A DNA stretch of 45,978 bases, taken from the NCBI RefSeq assembly GCF_002115825.1, contig NZ_JFJZ01000036.1, positions 1 through 45,978 of the forward strand, written 5' to 3'. Origin of the DNA: Thalassospira sp. MCCC 1A01428 (GTDB lineage Bacteria > Pseudomonadota > Alphaproteobacteria > Rhodospirillales > Thalassospiraceae). Below the pieces are notes generated by a model. It saw only the letters and a list, made by a program, of their open reading frames with translations, was not told the DNA's origin and ran no database searches. Position 1 is the stretch's first letter, and each line of letters begins with the position of its first letter. Shown piece by piece: positions 18,294 to 26,098 of this stretch. The translations under genes and the position numbers were made by a program.

Positions 18294-18815
18294 GTGTCGC
18301 GGTTTGTAATTTTGATGATGTGGCTTGTGGCGGTTGTAGGCCTGACATTTGCAGGCGTACGATTTAGCGGGTTGCTTGATTCAATGCTGCCCGCAGGGGA
18401 ACCCGAAATTCCCCGCTTTTCGCCGGAAATGGTCTTGCCTGCCCAACCCAATTTTTATCTGGTATGTGGTGGTAATCATTGTCCCCCGGCTATTCGCAAG
18501 GTTGAAAGCCCGGTTTTCCCCGTTAGTGCCGCCCAGCTTTTTAGCCGGATCGAGGAAGTCGTGGCGCCGATGGGCGGCAAGGTGACCTTCCGTAATGGTG
18601 AAACCCTGCATTTGCGCCTTGTTTTTCGCAGCCCGGTTTTCCGCTTTCCCGACTGGGTTGATTTGCAGGCGACCCCGGTTGAAGACAATACCAGCCAGCT
18701 TTTGGGATATAGCCGGTCAGTTTATGGTGCCGATGATTTTGGGACGAATGAAGCCCGCCTGAAAAAGCTGCTTGGCCAGCTTGCCGAAATTACCCGGCCA
18801 AAGGCTGCAAATTAA
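18294..18815 (+). CDS. DUF1499 family protein with N-terminal membrane anchor
   Basis: This is a 173-residue protein starting with GTG at 18294, with GGGGA a few bases upstream. The frame is open upstream into the azoR terminator, so those codons are excluded. A hydrophobic segment (FVILMMWLVAVVGLTFAGV, residues 4-22) is likely an uncleaved anchor. The rest should face the periplasm and carries the DUF1499 pattern: SPVFRFPDWVDLQATP near residues 113-128, then LGYSRSVYGADDFGTNEARL. Two cysteines (CGGNHC) are near residue 62, where other members have a CPDSPNC-like motif. The molecular role of the family is unknown. Confidence 0.8.
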   Translation: MSRFVILMMWLVAVVGLTFAGVRFSGLLDSMLPAGEPEIPRFSPEMVLPAQPNFYLVCGGNHCPPAIRKVESPVFPVSAAQLFSRIEEVVAPMGGKVTFRNGETLHLRLVFRSPVFRFPDWVDLQATPVEDNTSQLLGYSRSVYGADDFGTNEARLKKLLGQLAEITRPKAAN

Positions 18816-19204
18816 AATTCCACTTCAGATAACGGTGGTCTGCGACAAATACTTGATCCCGATGCACGGCCAGATCCGGCCTTGTCGTTTGCGGTGCTAT
18901 TTTGAATAGCCTGATGCTATATGGCCTCGCCAATGGCATTTGTTGAATGGTTTTGGCGGCCAACTGGCAATAAATCGGGGTTTATCGGGCCTTGCAGCCT
19001 GAATTATGACGATCATATTGCCTGAATTGCCATCCTCTGATACATCCGGGGCTGCGCACGCCGCTTTTGCGCCGGTTATGGCATGTTGGCAACGGGGCAG
19101 ATGCGCAGGAACGGTTTCATTTCATTTGATCCGTGCGAAGGTGCTTGTCGCCCGTGCGGTTTTCGCATGTGACATTTGAACAATGAAGGACTAGCTTCCC
19201 GGCC
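18816..19204 (+). other. Intergenic region upstream of crcB
   Basis: A 389-base gap with no credible gene. Because crcB genes are often under a fluoride riboswitch, I searched this stretch for that motif (the conserved core and the GATGGC/CTGAT elements) and did not see it. The only SD-like sequence (GAAGGA, about 17 bases before the crcB ATG) is poorly spaced. I see nothing else assignable. Confidence 0.5.
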
Positions 19205-19597
19205 ATGCAATTTTCACCGATTATTTTTGCCTGTGTTGCCCTTGGCGGGGCGTTGGGCGCGATGTCGCGTTATGTTGTTTCAGGCTGGTTTAACGCAGCC
19301 CTGGGGCATGGGTTTCCGTGGGGTACCTTTGCCGTCAATATTATCGGTTCGTTCATTATGGGACTGGTAATTGAGCTGGGCGCACTTAAATTTTCGATAG
19401 GGCCTGAAATTCGCGCAGTTGTTATTACAGGGTTTTTAGGGGCGTTTACCACGTTTTCGACCTTTTCCCTGGATGTTGCGACGCTATACGAGCGCGGCAG
19501 CTTCGCGCTGGCGGCCCTTTATGTCACAGTATCGGTTTTTGTTGGCATTTCCGCCCTGTTCGGGGCAATGGCATTAGTACGAGGAGCCGTCCAATGA
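19205..19597 (+). CDS. crcB: Fluoride ion channel CrcB/Fluc
   Basis: A 130-residue, four-helix membrane protein that exports fluoride as an antiparallel dimer. Family motifs are all present: ALGGALGAMSRYVVSGWFN (residues 12-30), PWGTFAVNIIGSFIMGL (about 38-54) and GFLGAFTTFSTFSLDV (about 78-93), which includes the pore phenylalanines. The stop overlaps the start of the next gene (ATGA at 19594-19597), so the two are likely translationally coupled. Confidence 0.96.
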   Translation: MQFSPIIFACVALGGALGAMSRYVVSGWFNAALGHGFPWGTFAVNIIGSFIMGLVIELGALKFSIGPEIRAVVITGFLGAFTTFSTFSLDVATLYERGSFALAALYVTVSVFVGISALFGAMALVRGAVQ

Positions 19598-20664
19598 GCG
19601 GTGTTACCCTGCGTCGGGTCAAGGCGGACGAGGCGGAACTTCGCCTGGATCGCTGGTTCAAGCGCAACTGCCCGGAATTTACATTTGGTCAGGTCCAGAA
19701 ATTTTTGCGCGGCGGACAAATCCGTGTGGATGGCAAACGCGCCAAGGCCAACCAGCGGGTTGAGACGGGCCAGGAAATTCGGGTGCCACCAGCCCCTGTT
19801 ATGTCAGGTGGCGGCGAGACCGCATGGCGCGAAGGCGGTTATGAGCCGCGCGTTAAAACCGGCCCTGCGCGCGTTGATGCCAGCGAGGAAGACTTGCAGG
19901 CATTGCGTGATTCCGTGCTGTTTTATGATGAAGTTGTTCTGGCGATCAATAAACCGGCAGGTCTGGCCGTGCAGGGGGGCACCAATACCGCCCTGCATAT
20001 CGACGGTATGCTAGATGCGCTGAAACTTGATAGCAAGGAACGGCCCAAGCTGGTTCACCGCCTTGATAAAGATACCAGTGGTGTGTTGTTGCTGGCCCGT
20101 TCGGCCTCGGCGGCGGCATCCCTGACCCGGGCATTTAAAGACAAAACCACACGCAAGCTGTATTGGGCGCTGGTTTCGGGAGCACCCGACGAGCGCGAAG
20201 GCCTGATTGACGCCCCGCTGGCCAAACAGGGCGGCAAGAGCGGTGAAAAAATGGTGATCGATACCAAGGAAGGTAAATCGGCACAGACGATTTATCGTCA
20301 GTTGGCCCGCGCCGGGCGCAAGGCCGCATGGCTGGCCTTATCACCATTGACCGGGCGAACACACCAGTTGCGCGCCCATTGCGAGGCCATCGGCTGCCCG
20401 ATTTTGGGAGATGGCAAATACGGGGGCACCAAGGCCTTTCGCGATGGTTTGTCCAATCAGATGCATCTTCATGCCCGCGCAATCGATTTTCCGCACCCGG
20501 TAACGGGCTATCGCGTGATTATCGAGGCACCGGTGCCTGCGCATTTTAGCGAGAGCATGAAAACGCTAAATTTCGATGCGAAAACAGCCACCAAGTTTTT
20601 GACACCCGAAATTCACCGCGAAAAAGAGAAAAAACCATTCCGCCGGGAAGAATCCCGGCGGTAA
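19594..20664 (+). CDS. rluC: RluA-family 23S rRNA pseudouridine synthase, RluC-like
   Basis: A 356-residue two-domain enzyme. An S4 RNA-binding domain covers about residues 18-80 (RLDRWFKRNCPEFTFGQVQK) and the RluA catalytic domain follows. The catalytic Asp is residue 158 in HRLDKDTSGVLLLARS, and SPLTGRTHQLRAHCEAIGCP lies near residues 250-270. The architecture matches RluC, which modifies 23S rRNA at three sites; RluD-like specificity cannot be excluded. The C-terminal 35 residues are Lys/Arg/Glu-rich. It overlaps crcB by four bases. Confidence 0.92.
   Translation: MSGVTLRRVKADEAELRLDRWFKRNCPEFTFGQVQKFLRGGQIRVDGKRAKANQRVETGQEIRVPPAPVMSGGGETAWREGGYEPRVKTGPARVDASEEDLQALRDSVLFYDEVVLAINKPAGLAVQGGTNTALHIDGMLDALKLDSKERPKLVHRLDKDTSGVLLLARSASAAASLTRAFKDKTTRKLYWALVSGAPDEREGLIDAPLAKQGGKSGEKMVIDTKEGKSAQTIYRQLARAGRKAAWLALSPLTGRTHQLRAHCEAIGCPILGDGKYGGTKAFRDGLSNQMHLHARAIDFPHPVTGYRVIIEAPVPAHFSESMKTLNFDAKTATKFLTPEIHREKEKKPFRREESRR
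20640..20661 (+). terminator. Stem-loop at the 3' end of the rluC gene
   Basis: Positions 20640-20648 and 20653-20661 form a perfect 9-bp GC-rich stem with an AGAA loop, inside the last codons of the gene and just before the stop at 20662-20664. No T tract follows, so it may be an mRNA-end stabiliser or part of a Rho-dependent end rather than an intrinsic terminator. Confidence 0.4.
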
Positions 20665-20677
20665 TGGCCTGTCTGCT

Positions 20678-20741
20678 GTTTGTTACAAACGGCTTGCCCC
20701 GGAATTTTTACATATGCATATGGCCGTTTGTTACGGGGCAA
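20678..20741. repeat. Interleaved inverted repeats between two convergent genes
   Basis: The nine-base sequence GTTTGTTAC occurs at 20678-20686 and again at 20726-20734. The segment 20685-20692 is complementary to 20724-20731, and 20694-20700 is complementary to 20735-20741, an A-B-A'-B' order that can form a pseudoknot. Between them is a perfect 12-base palindrome, CATATGCATATG, at 20711-20722. It covers the end of the minus-strand small gene and could act as a transcription end or RNA structure; this is inference from pairing only. Confidence 0.35.
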
Positions 20742-20988
20742 ACCGGTTGATAAAGGCCTGATGAATGCATCTTAGCTGCGTGGCGTGGACATCCATGCCA
20801 CGCAGGTCGCATTCCTTGGCGCGTTGCAGCAACATGTTGGCGATGCGCTGGCGTCCATGTACGCTGTGAACCAGATTTTCGCCTTCTTCAAGCGCACTGA
20901 TAATCGGGATATGTTCACATTCGGCAATAGCGCAGATTTCGTCTTCGTTAAGGTCGCTAAAGTCAAAGCAGTCCTTCAGGGTAAGCAT
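20731..20988 (-). CDS. Small conserved protein of unknown function
   Basis: An 85-residue acidic protein starting MLTLKDCFDFSDLNEDEICA, with a strong GGGGAGGAA four bases before the ATG. The frame is open upstream to 21030 but lacks a better start. The sequence is mostly helical in appearance, with a His/Cys-containing stretch (AECEHIPIIS, residues 25-34). It resembles a group of small conserved proteins I associate with Rhodospirillales, of no known function. No signal peptide or membrane segment is seen. It is convergent with rluC and divergent from the HAD gene downstream. Confidence 0.75.
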   Translation of the reverse strand: MLTLKDCFDFSDLNEDEICAIAECEHIPIISALEEGENLVHSVHGRQRIANMLLQRAKECDLRGMDVHATQLRCIHQAFINRFAP

Positions 20989-21268
20989 GGTTTCCTCCCC
21001 TCGTTTTCGGGGCCACGCCTTATTATACAATGAAAATCTAATAAATCGTAGTGCTGTTTATTTCCCTTTGGGTTGAGGGGGTTGCAGGATGCGCGCGCGT
21101 GGCGATCCTTTTGCGCTGAAGACTCGATCTTTGGTGCGCTTTGGGCTAAACCCTTGCTGGGTGGTACGTAACCGGGGCCAAAATTGCGATTGCCATAATT
21201 GCTTCGGTGGAAAGCCACATTGAACGGGCATGATAAAGCATGACCGGAACACACTACAGGGTTTGTGA

Positions 21269-21967
21269 ATGACGAAAGATTTGCTTCGACTGGTAATTTT
21301 TGACTGTGACGGCACCCTGGTGGATAGCCAGCACGCAATTGCCCATTGTATGGATCATGCGTTTGCCGAACACGGGCTGGATTGCCCCGGCTTGGAAAAG
21401 ACCCGTACCATTATCGGTTTAAGCCTGCCCGAAGCCATTGCCCAGTTGGCCCGTCCGGCCATTCTTGAAACTACCCTGATTAATGCGGTCACCAACAGTT
21501 ACAAGTCGGCGTTTTTCACCTTGCGACAAAGCCCGGACTTTTTTGAACCCCTGTTTCCTGGTGTGGTCGAGGTGATTGACATCCTTGATCAGCGCGGCTG
21601 GCTTTCCGGGGTTGCAACGGGCAAGGCGCGGCGCGGGCTTGACGCGGTGCTGGACCGTAACAATCTATCCCGGCGGTTCGTTACGCTTCAGACTTGCGAT
21701 AACCACCCGTCAAAGCCACATCCTTCGATGCTGGAAGCCGCAATGCTGGAAACCGGCGTTGATCCGCGTTGTTGCGCCATGATCGGCGATACGACCTTTG
21801 ACATGGAAATGGGCCGGGCCGCGGGCATGTTATCGATTGGTGTGGCATGGGGCTATCATGATCGCGAAAAACTGGAAACGGCCGGGGCGCATGCCGTGAT
21901 CGACCATTTCGACCAGTTACCCGCAATTTTGGATGATCTTTGGAAACCGGCCGACGAAACGGCCTGA
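21269..21967 (+). CDS. gph: HAD-IA hydrolase, phosphoglycolate phosphatase-like
   Basis: A 232-residue cytosolic HAD phosphatase. Motif I FDCDGTLVDS (Asp12 nucleophile, Asp14 acid/base), motif II in GVATGKARRG, motif III lysine in KPHPSML and motif IV GDTTFDMEMG are all present, with a helical cap between motifs I and II. This is the Gph/PGPase subgroup, often found next to rluC and ATP12 genes in alphaproteobacteria. The true substrate cannot be read from sequence. A CAGGG precedes the ATG at 21269. Confidence 0.85.
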   Translation: MTKDLLRLVIFDCDGTLVDSQHAIAHCMDHAFAEHGLDCPGLEKTRTIIGLSLPEAIAQLARPAILETTLINAVTNSYKSAFFTLRQSPDFFEPLFPGVVEVIDILDQRGWLSGVATGKARRGLDAVLDRNNLSRRFVTLQTCDNHPSKPHPSMLEAAMLETGVDPRCCAMIGDTTFDMEMGRAAGMLSIGVAWGYHDREKLETAGAHAVIDHFDQLPAILDDLWKPADETA

Positions 21968-21976
21968 GGCAAGAAC

Positions 21977-22474
21977 ATGACTGATGAAAATTTCACCGCT
22001 GAAGGGCAGGATATGGCGCTGCTGGACCCTGTGACTGTTGAAATTACAGTACCGCGTGATCCCGAAGCTGCCTTTATTGCCTTTACCGAAAACTTCAATG
22101 AGTGGTGGCCGCGTGCGACCCATACCATTTCACGCGAAGACTGCACCGGCATTAAAATGCATCCGGGGCTGGGCGGTGAAATTATTGAAACGGCCCGTGG
22201 GCGCGCGCCGCAAACCTGGGGCAAAATCGAAATATGGCTCCCTGGCGAGCAAGTCGCCTTTACCTGGCATCCTGGCTGGGATGCGGGCGATTATACCCGT
22301 GTCAGCGTCAGTTTTGACCAAAATGCCTTTGGTCACTGCGTGATCAAACTGGTGCATTGGGAATGGGAAAATCTGGGTGAAATCGCCAATGCCGTGCGGG
22401 ATGGTTATATCACGGGCTGGCAGCAGGTTTTTGGCACTGTATTTGCCACCTATTTGCGCGAAATCAGGAAATAA
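21977..22474 (+). CDS. SRPBCC/AHSA1-like domain protein
   Basis: A 165-residue protein of the START-like (SRPBCC) fold. Recognisable features are VTVEITVPRDPEAAFIAFTE near residues 19-38, NEWWPRATHTIS, a central strand region with WLPGEQVAFTWHPGW and the C-terminal helix ending FATYLREIRK. Such proteins bind hydrophobic ligands or act like the Hsp90 co-factor Aha1 C-terminal domain; the ligand here is unknown. It starts nine bases after the HAD gene, so both likely share a transcript, ended by the terminator at 22506-22540. Confidence 0.8.
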   Translation: MTDENFTAEGQDMALLDPVTVEITVPRDPEAAFIAFTENFNEWWPRATHTISREDCTGIKMHPGLGGEIIETARGRAPQTWGKIEIWLPGEQVAFTWHPGWDAGDYTRVSVSFDQNAFGHCVIKLVHWEWENLGEIANAVRDGYITGWQQVFGTVFATYLREIRK

Positions 22475-22505
22475 CCGGTCCATACTGGGTGCCATTTATA
22501 CGTAT

Positions 22506-22540
22506 AAGGGCCGGGAAGACATGCTTCCCGGCCCTTTCTT
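22506..22540 (+). terminator. Intrinsic terminator after the SRPBCC gene
   Basis: Positions 22506-22518 and 22524-22536 form a perfect 13-bp stem with a five-base loop, followed by TCTT. It lies 31 bases after the gene's stop and 28 bases before the end of the convergent HAD gene, so it may serve both. A 12-base palindrome (TTATACGTATAA at 22496-22507) overlaps its left edge. Confidence 0.85.
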
Positions 22541-22567
22541 TGCTGGTGCGGCGTGTCTGCGCGAGGG

Positions 22568-23182
22568 TTACAAAATGCCGCGATCCATTAAATCCTTGCG
22601 CAATTTGGTAGGGTCGCGGAACCAGTGGGTGGCAAAGCCCATTTCGCGGGCCTGCTGAATGTTTTTTTCCGCATCGTCAATAAACAGCGTGGTTTTGGGG
22701 TCAAAACCGAACCGGCTGGCCGCGAGGTCAAAAATACGCGGGTCCGGTTTTGCCAGTTTTTCCTGCCCGGAAACCAGAATACCCTCAAAATTTTCCAGAA
22801 ACGGAAATTTTGCCAATGCGTGCGGCCATGTCTGGTGGGACCAGTTGGTTAGCGCATAAAGCCGGACCTTGTTTTGGCGTTTAAGTTCTTCCAGCAAGCG
22901 CTCGGTTCCGTTGATCGACCCTGCCAGCATTTCGGGCCAACGGTCGCGCCAGGCGGCAATTTCGTCGTGATAGTCAGGATGGCGATGCTGCAAATCGGGA
23001 ATAGAGTTTTCAAATTCCAGCGCTGCCTTGTCATGCAGGAAGTTCCAGTGCGGATGGCATATTTCGCTTAGGAAATATTCCATTTTGGCCTGATCGGCGA
23101 AAATCTTGCGATAAAGGTGGCGTGGGTCCCAATCAACCAATACGCCGCCAAGGTCAAACAATACCGTTTCAATTTCCTGCAT
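22568..23182 (-). CDS. HAD-IA family hydrolase (YihX-like)
   Basis: A 204-residue cytosolic HAD protein. Motif I is VLFDLGGVLVDWDP (Asp10 nucleophile), in which the usual DxD second Asp is replaced by Gly, as in the YihX/glucose-1-phosphatase and epoxide-hydrolase-like subgroup. Motif II ALTNWSHQT, motif III lysine in EKLAKPDPRIFD and motif IV FIDDAEKNIQQAR are intact. The ATG at 23182 has AGCAGGA upstream and matches the family start; the frame runs open to 23233. It is a single-gene unit, convergent with the SRPBCC gene; the substrate is unknown. Confidence 0.88.
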   Translation of the reverse strand: MQEIETVLFDLGGVLVDWDPRHLYRKIFADQAKMEYFLSEICHPHWNFLHDKAALEFENSIPDLQHRHPDYHDEIAAWRDRWPEMLAGSINGTERLLEELKRQNKVRLYALTNWSHQTWPHALAKFPFLENFEGILVSGQEKLAKPDPRIFDLAASRFGFDPKTTLFIDDAEKNIQQAREMGFATHWFRDPTKLRKDLMDRGIL

Positions 23183-23572
23183 GTGATCCTGCTGTGAGTT
23201 TTGTTTTGTGGATTGCAGACTAGGCAAAATCACGCGCGATTTAAAGTTGCGATATGAACGGTCCCTGTTTTTTCATCGATCCAGCCTTGCAGCCGGTCAG
23301 ATCAGGGGAATGGTTACGTGCCGACAGGTGAATAAGGTCACAGTTGCATCCGGTTGTAACCTTATGGCGGGCTTTGAAAAGTGGCAGAATATAACAGTTT
23401 TTGCACTTTGGTCAGTGCTGCCGGGTTTTCATGACAGGACTGTGATTTGCCATTTTGCGTTGGTTGGGAAAGGATTTTTATCCGTTAAAGAAATTCGCCC
23501 TTATGGCGAAATATCCGTATGGCATCAATGCCTGCGGGCCCGGTACGGGTAAACAATCAACAGGAGGCATGG
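23183..23572. other. Intergenic region between a HAD gene and the dienelactone hydrolase gene
   Basis: This 390-base stretch separates two divergent genes and should contain both promoters. I see a small inverted repeat at 23403-23407/23414-23418 (five bases, six-base spacer) and a six-base stem at 23495-23500/23506-23511 with a CTTAT loop, shortly before the dienelactone hydrolase start. Plus-strand open frames here lack Shine-Dalgarno sites and look like chance. No regulator site is recognised. Confidence 0.5.
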
Positions 23573-24397
23573 ATGTGTACGCTTGATGGATGTGGATCAC
23601 ACGATCATTTGGGGCCGCCGCCCAAGGCAACAGACCAGGAACGACGTTTGTTTCTAAAAGGACTGGCCATTTTACCGCTGGCGGTTGTTCTTGCGGACCC
23701 TGTTTTGGCACATGCAGCGGCATCGACCCTTAAAAAGGTGACCATAACCGCGCCAACCGGCGAAACCATGATTGCCGAGGTTATTCTTCCTGTCACCTTG
23801 CCGGCGCCCGCTGTTTTGATGATCCATGAATGGTGGGGCTTAAATGACCAGATCCGTGCCACAGCCGCCGAATATGCCAATCAGGGATATATTGCGCTGG
23901 CGGTTGATTTGTATGGCAAACCCGCTGCAACCACAGCCGCCGGGGCAAAATCCCTTATGTCCTCGGTGGACCCGGTGGCAGCAACCTCGAAACTGAAGGC
24001 ATCTGTGGCCTATTTAAAGGACCATAAGGATTGTACAGGCAAGGTCGGGGTTGTTGGCTGGTGTTTTGGCGGCGGCTGGTCGCTTAATACGGCATTGGCA
24101 ACCGATGTTGATGCCTGTGTGATCTATTATGGCAACGTTGCCAAAACACCGCAGCAACTGGCGTCTTTGACCGCGCCGGTAATGGGCCATTTTGGCACAC
24201 TGGATCAGAATATTAACAAGGCCATGGTCGAAGGTTTTGAAAAATCGCTGAAAGCGGCAGGCAAAACCGATTACCAGATTTTCTGGTATGAAGCCAACCA
24301 CGCCTTTGCCAACCCCACAGGCGGCAGATATGACGATGCCGACGCCAAGCTGGCCTGGCAACGCACCATGAGCTTTTTTGGTGAAAAGCTGGCCTGA
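23573..24397 (+). CDS. Tat-exported dienelactone hydrolase family protein
   Basis: A 274-residue alpha/beta hydrolase of the dienelactone hydrolase family. The triad is Cys164 (GWCFGGGWS), Asp211 and His243 (EANHAFANP), and Glu86 in HEWWGLND matches the activating Glu of the family. The N-terminus carries a twin-arginine signal: E-R24-R25-LFLK then a hydrophobic stretch to VLAHAA, predicting folded export to the periplasm. Before it is a Cys/His-rich head (MCTLDGCGSHDHLG). The ATG at 23573 follows CAGGAGG; an in-frame ATG at 23519 is not used. The natural substrate is unknown. Confidence 0.88.
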   Translation: MCTLDGCGSHDHLGPPPKATDQERRLFLKGLAILPLAVVLADPVLAHAAASTLKKVTITAPTGETMIAEVILPVTLPAPAVLMIHEWWGLNDQIRATAAEYANQGYIALAVDLYGKPAATTAAGAKSLMSSVDPVAATSKLKASVAYLKDHKDCTGKVGVVGWCFGGGWSLNTALATDVDACVIYYGNVAKTPQQLASLTAPVMGHFGTLDQNINKAMVEGFEKSLKAAGKTDYQIFWYEANHAFANPTGGRYDDADAKLAWQRTMSFFGEKLA

Positions 24398-24480
24398 TCG
24401 CTGTTGATTGATTGTGATTATGAAAATGGCCGGGCGATGAAAATACGCCCGGCCATAAATATTGGCGCATATAAACGCCA

Positions 24481-25251
24481 TTACCCGTCCGGGTTGGCGC
24501 GGTTGGCCCATTTGGTGGAACGGCGTTCGATGATGTTGAAAAATTCATACATCACAATGCCCATAACCGCGATGACCAGCAAACCGGCAAAAACAAGTGG
24601 CATGTTGAATTTGGATGATGCCGATAGCATCAAATACCCGACCCCTACGTTCGAGGCGACCGTTTCAGAAATAACCGAGCCAACAAAAGCCAGTGTCACC
24701 GCAACCTTCAGGGACGCAAAGAAATAGGGCAGGGCACGGGGAAAGCCGACCTTGAACAAAATATCGGTGCGCGTGGCGCCAAGCGAGCGTAAAACATCGC
24801 GCAATTCGGGTTCCAGTGTGGCAAGGCCGGTGGCGACATTGACCACAATCGGGAAAAACGAAATGATAAAAGCGGTGATAATGGCGGGCACGGTGCCAAT
24901 GCCAAACCACATGACCAACACCGGTACCAATGCCACTTTGGGAACCGAATTAAAGCCCACCAGCAGCGGGTTGGCAGCAATATAAATCGCCTTGCTTGAC
25001 CCGACAAGCGCGCCCAGAACCACACCAAAAACCACAGCAATGGCAAACCCAAACAGGGTGGTATAAAGCGTATGAACGGCATGCATCCAGATTGCATCCC
25101 GATACTGCCATGCAGCTTCAAGGCTAGCTGACGGGGTGGGTAACACATAAACCGGAATGTGAAACAGGCGAACAATGCCTTCCCACAGCAAAAACAACAC
25201 AGCCGCACTGATCCATGGGGATGCCTTGCTCAGGTTTGTTCTGTTGGTCAT
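24481..25251 (-). CDS. ABC transporter permease (SsuC/TauC/ThiX type)
   Basis: A 256-residue inner membrane permease with about six transmembrane helices. The BPD_transp_1 signature LRSLGATRTDILFKVGFPRA (the coupling loop touching the ATPase) lies near residues 155-174. The family imports nitrate, taurine, aliphatic sulfonates, bicarbonate or thiamine precursors. An AGGAAAT precedes the ATG. It is the last gene of a three-gene minus-strand importer operon, 23 bases after the ATPase gene. Confidence 0.92.
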   Translation of the reverse strand: MTNRTNLSKASPWISAAVLFLLWEGIVRLFHIPVYVLPTPSASLEAAWQYRDAIWMHAVHTLYTTLFGFAIAVVFGVVLGALVGSSKAIYIAANPLLVGFNSVPKVALVPVLVMWFGIGTVPAIITAFIISFFPIVVNVATGLATLEPELRDVLRSLGATRTDILFKVGFPRALPYFFASLKVAVTLAFVGSVISETVASNVGVGYLMLSASSKFNMPLVFAGLLVIAVMGIVMYEFFNIIERRSTKWANRANPDG

Positions 25252-25274
25252 GGTAAATTTCCTGATAAAGGCGG

Positions 25275-26060
25275 TTAGGCTGCGCGGACGTCACGGATGT
25301 GACTGCGTAATTCGTGGACCAGATCAGTAAAGGGCTGGGTGAAGGTGGTTTCCTGATCGCGCGGGCGGGCCAAAGTGTTTTCGCGGGCAACCAAAATACG
25401 CCCCGGGCGTTTGGACATCACATAAACCGTGTCGGCCAGATAGGCGGCTTCGCGTAAATCATGCGTCACCAAAATCACGGTAAAGGGCCGCACCATCCAG
25501 AGGTTTTGCAAAATATCCCACAATTCCTCGCGGGTGAATGCATCGAGCGCGCCAAACGGCTCGTCGAGCATCAACAGGTCAGGCTCATGAATAAGGGCAC
25601 GGCATAACGATGCACGCTGTTGCATGCCGCCTGAAAGTTCCCAGGGGTATTTGTCTTCGTATCCTTCAAGCCCGACGGTTGCCAGCAACGCCTTGGCACG
25701 CGCGATATATTCGGTCTTGTGTTTGCGCAGGCGGTTGCGGTGCGGTTTAACAATTTCCAACGGTAGCAACACGTTATCAAGTGTGGTGCGCCAGGGCAAA
25801 AGGGTGGGGTTTTGAAAGGCCATGCCGACAATTTTTAACGGTCCGGCGACCTCGTGCGCGTCAACAATAACGTTGCCTTCACTGGGGGGCATTAACCCTG
25901 AAACAAGTTTAAGCAGGGAGGATTTACCGCATCCCGACGGTCCGACAACGGCAATAAACTCGCCCTTGCGGATTTTCATGTCCGTTGTATCAAGCGCCAG
26001 GTCATCCCCTTCGCTATAGCGTAACCTGACTTTGTTTAACTCGACAAAACTGTTGGACAC
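25275..26060 (-). CDS. ABC transporter ATP-binding protein (SsuB/TauB/ThiZ type)
   Basis: A 261-residue ATPase subunit. Walker A GPSGCGKSS is at residues 40-48, the Q-loop in AFQNPTLL, the signature LSGGMQQR at 142-149, Walker B LLMLDEP at 162-168 and the switch His200 in LVTHDLREA. It energises the permease at 24481-25251. It starts with GTG at 26060, with GGGAGAG upstream. It lies 38 bases after the binding-protein gene, in the same transcript. Confidence 0.94.
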   Translation of the reverse strand: MSNSFVELNKVRLRYSEGDDLALDTTDMKIRKGEFIAVVGPSGCGKSSLLKLVSGLMPPSEGNVIVDAHEVAGPLKIVGMAFQNPTLLPWRTTLDNVLLPLEIVKPHRNRLRKHKTEYIARAKALLATVGLEGYEDKYPWELSGGMQQRASLCRALIHEPDLLMLDEPFGALDAFTREELWDILQNLWMVRPFTVILVTHDLREAAYLADTVYVMSKRPGRILVARENTLARPRDQETTFTQPFTDLVHELRSHIRDVRAA

Positions 26061-26098
26061 GGCCTTACTCTCCCTGCTTCTGTGATTGTTGGCAGTTG

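Noticed and set aside
18816..19204. Fluoride riboswitch upstream of crcB
   Set aside because: I looked for the conserved crcB-motif core and the downstream pseudoknot partners and did not see them in the 389-base gap. A covariance-model search would settle this.
20976..21218. Minus-strand 80-codon frame from a GTG at 21218, overlapping the small protein gene
   Set aside because: No ribosome binding site, no family resemblance and rare codons (ATA ATA AGG) near its end. It looks like chance.
23208..23552. Plus-strand 114-residue frame between divergent genes
   Set aside because: Starts inside the promoter region of the HAD gene, has no ribosome binding site and overlaps the leader of the dienelactone hydrolase.
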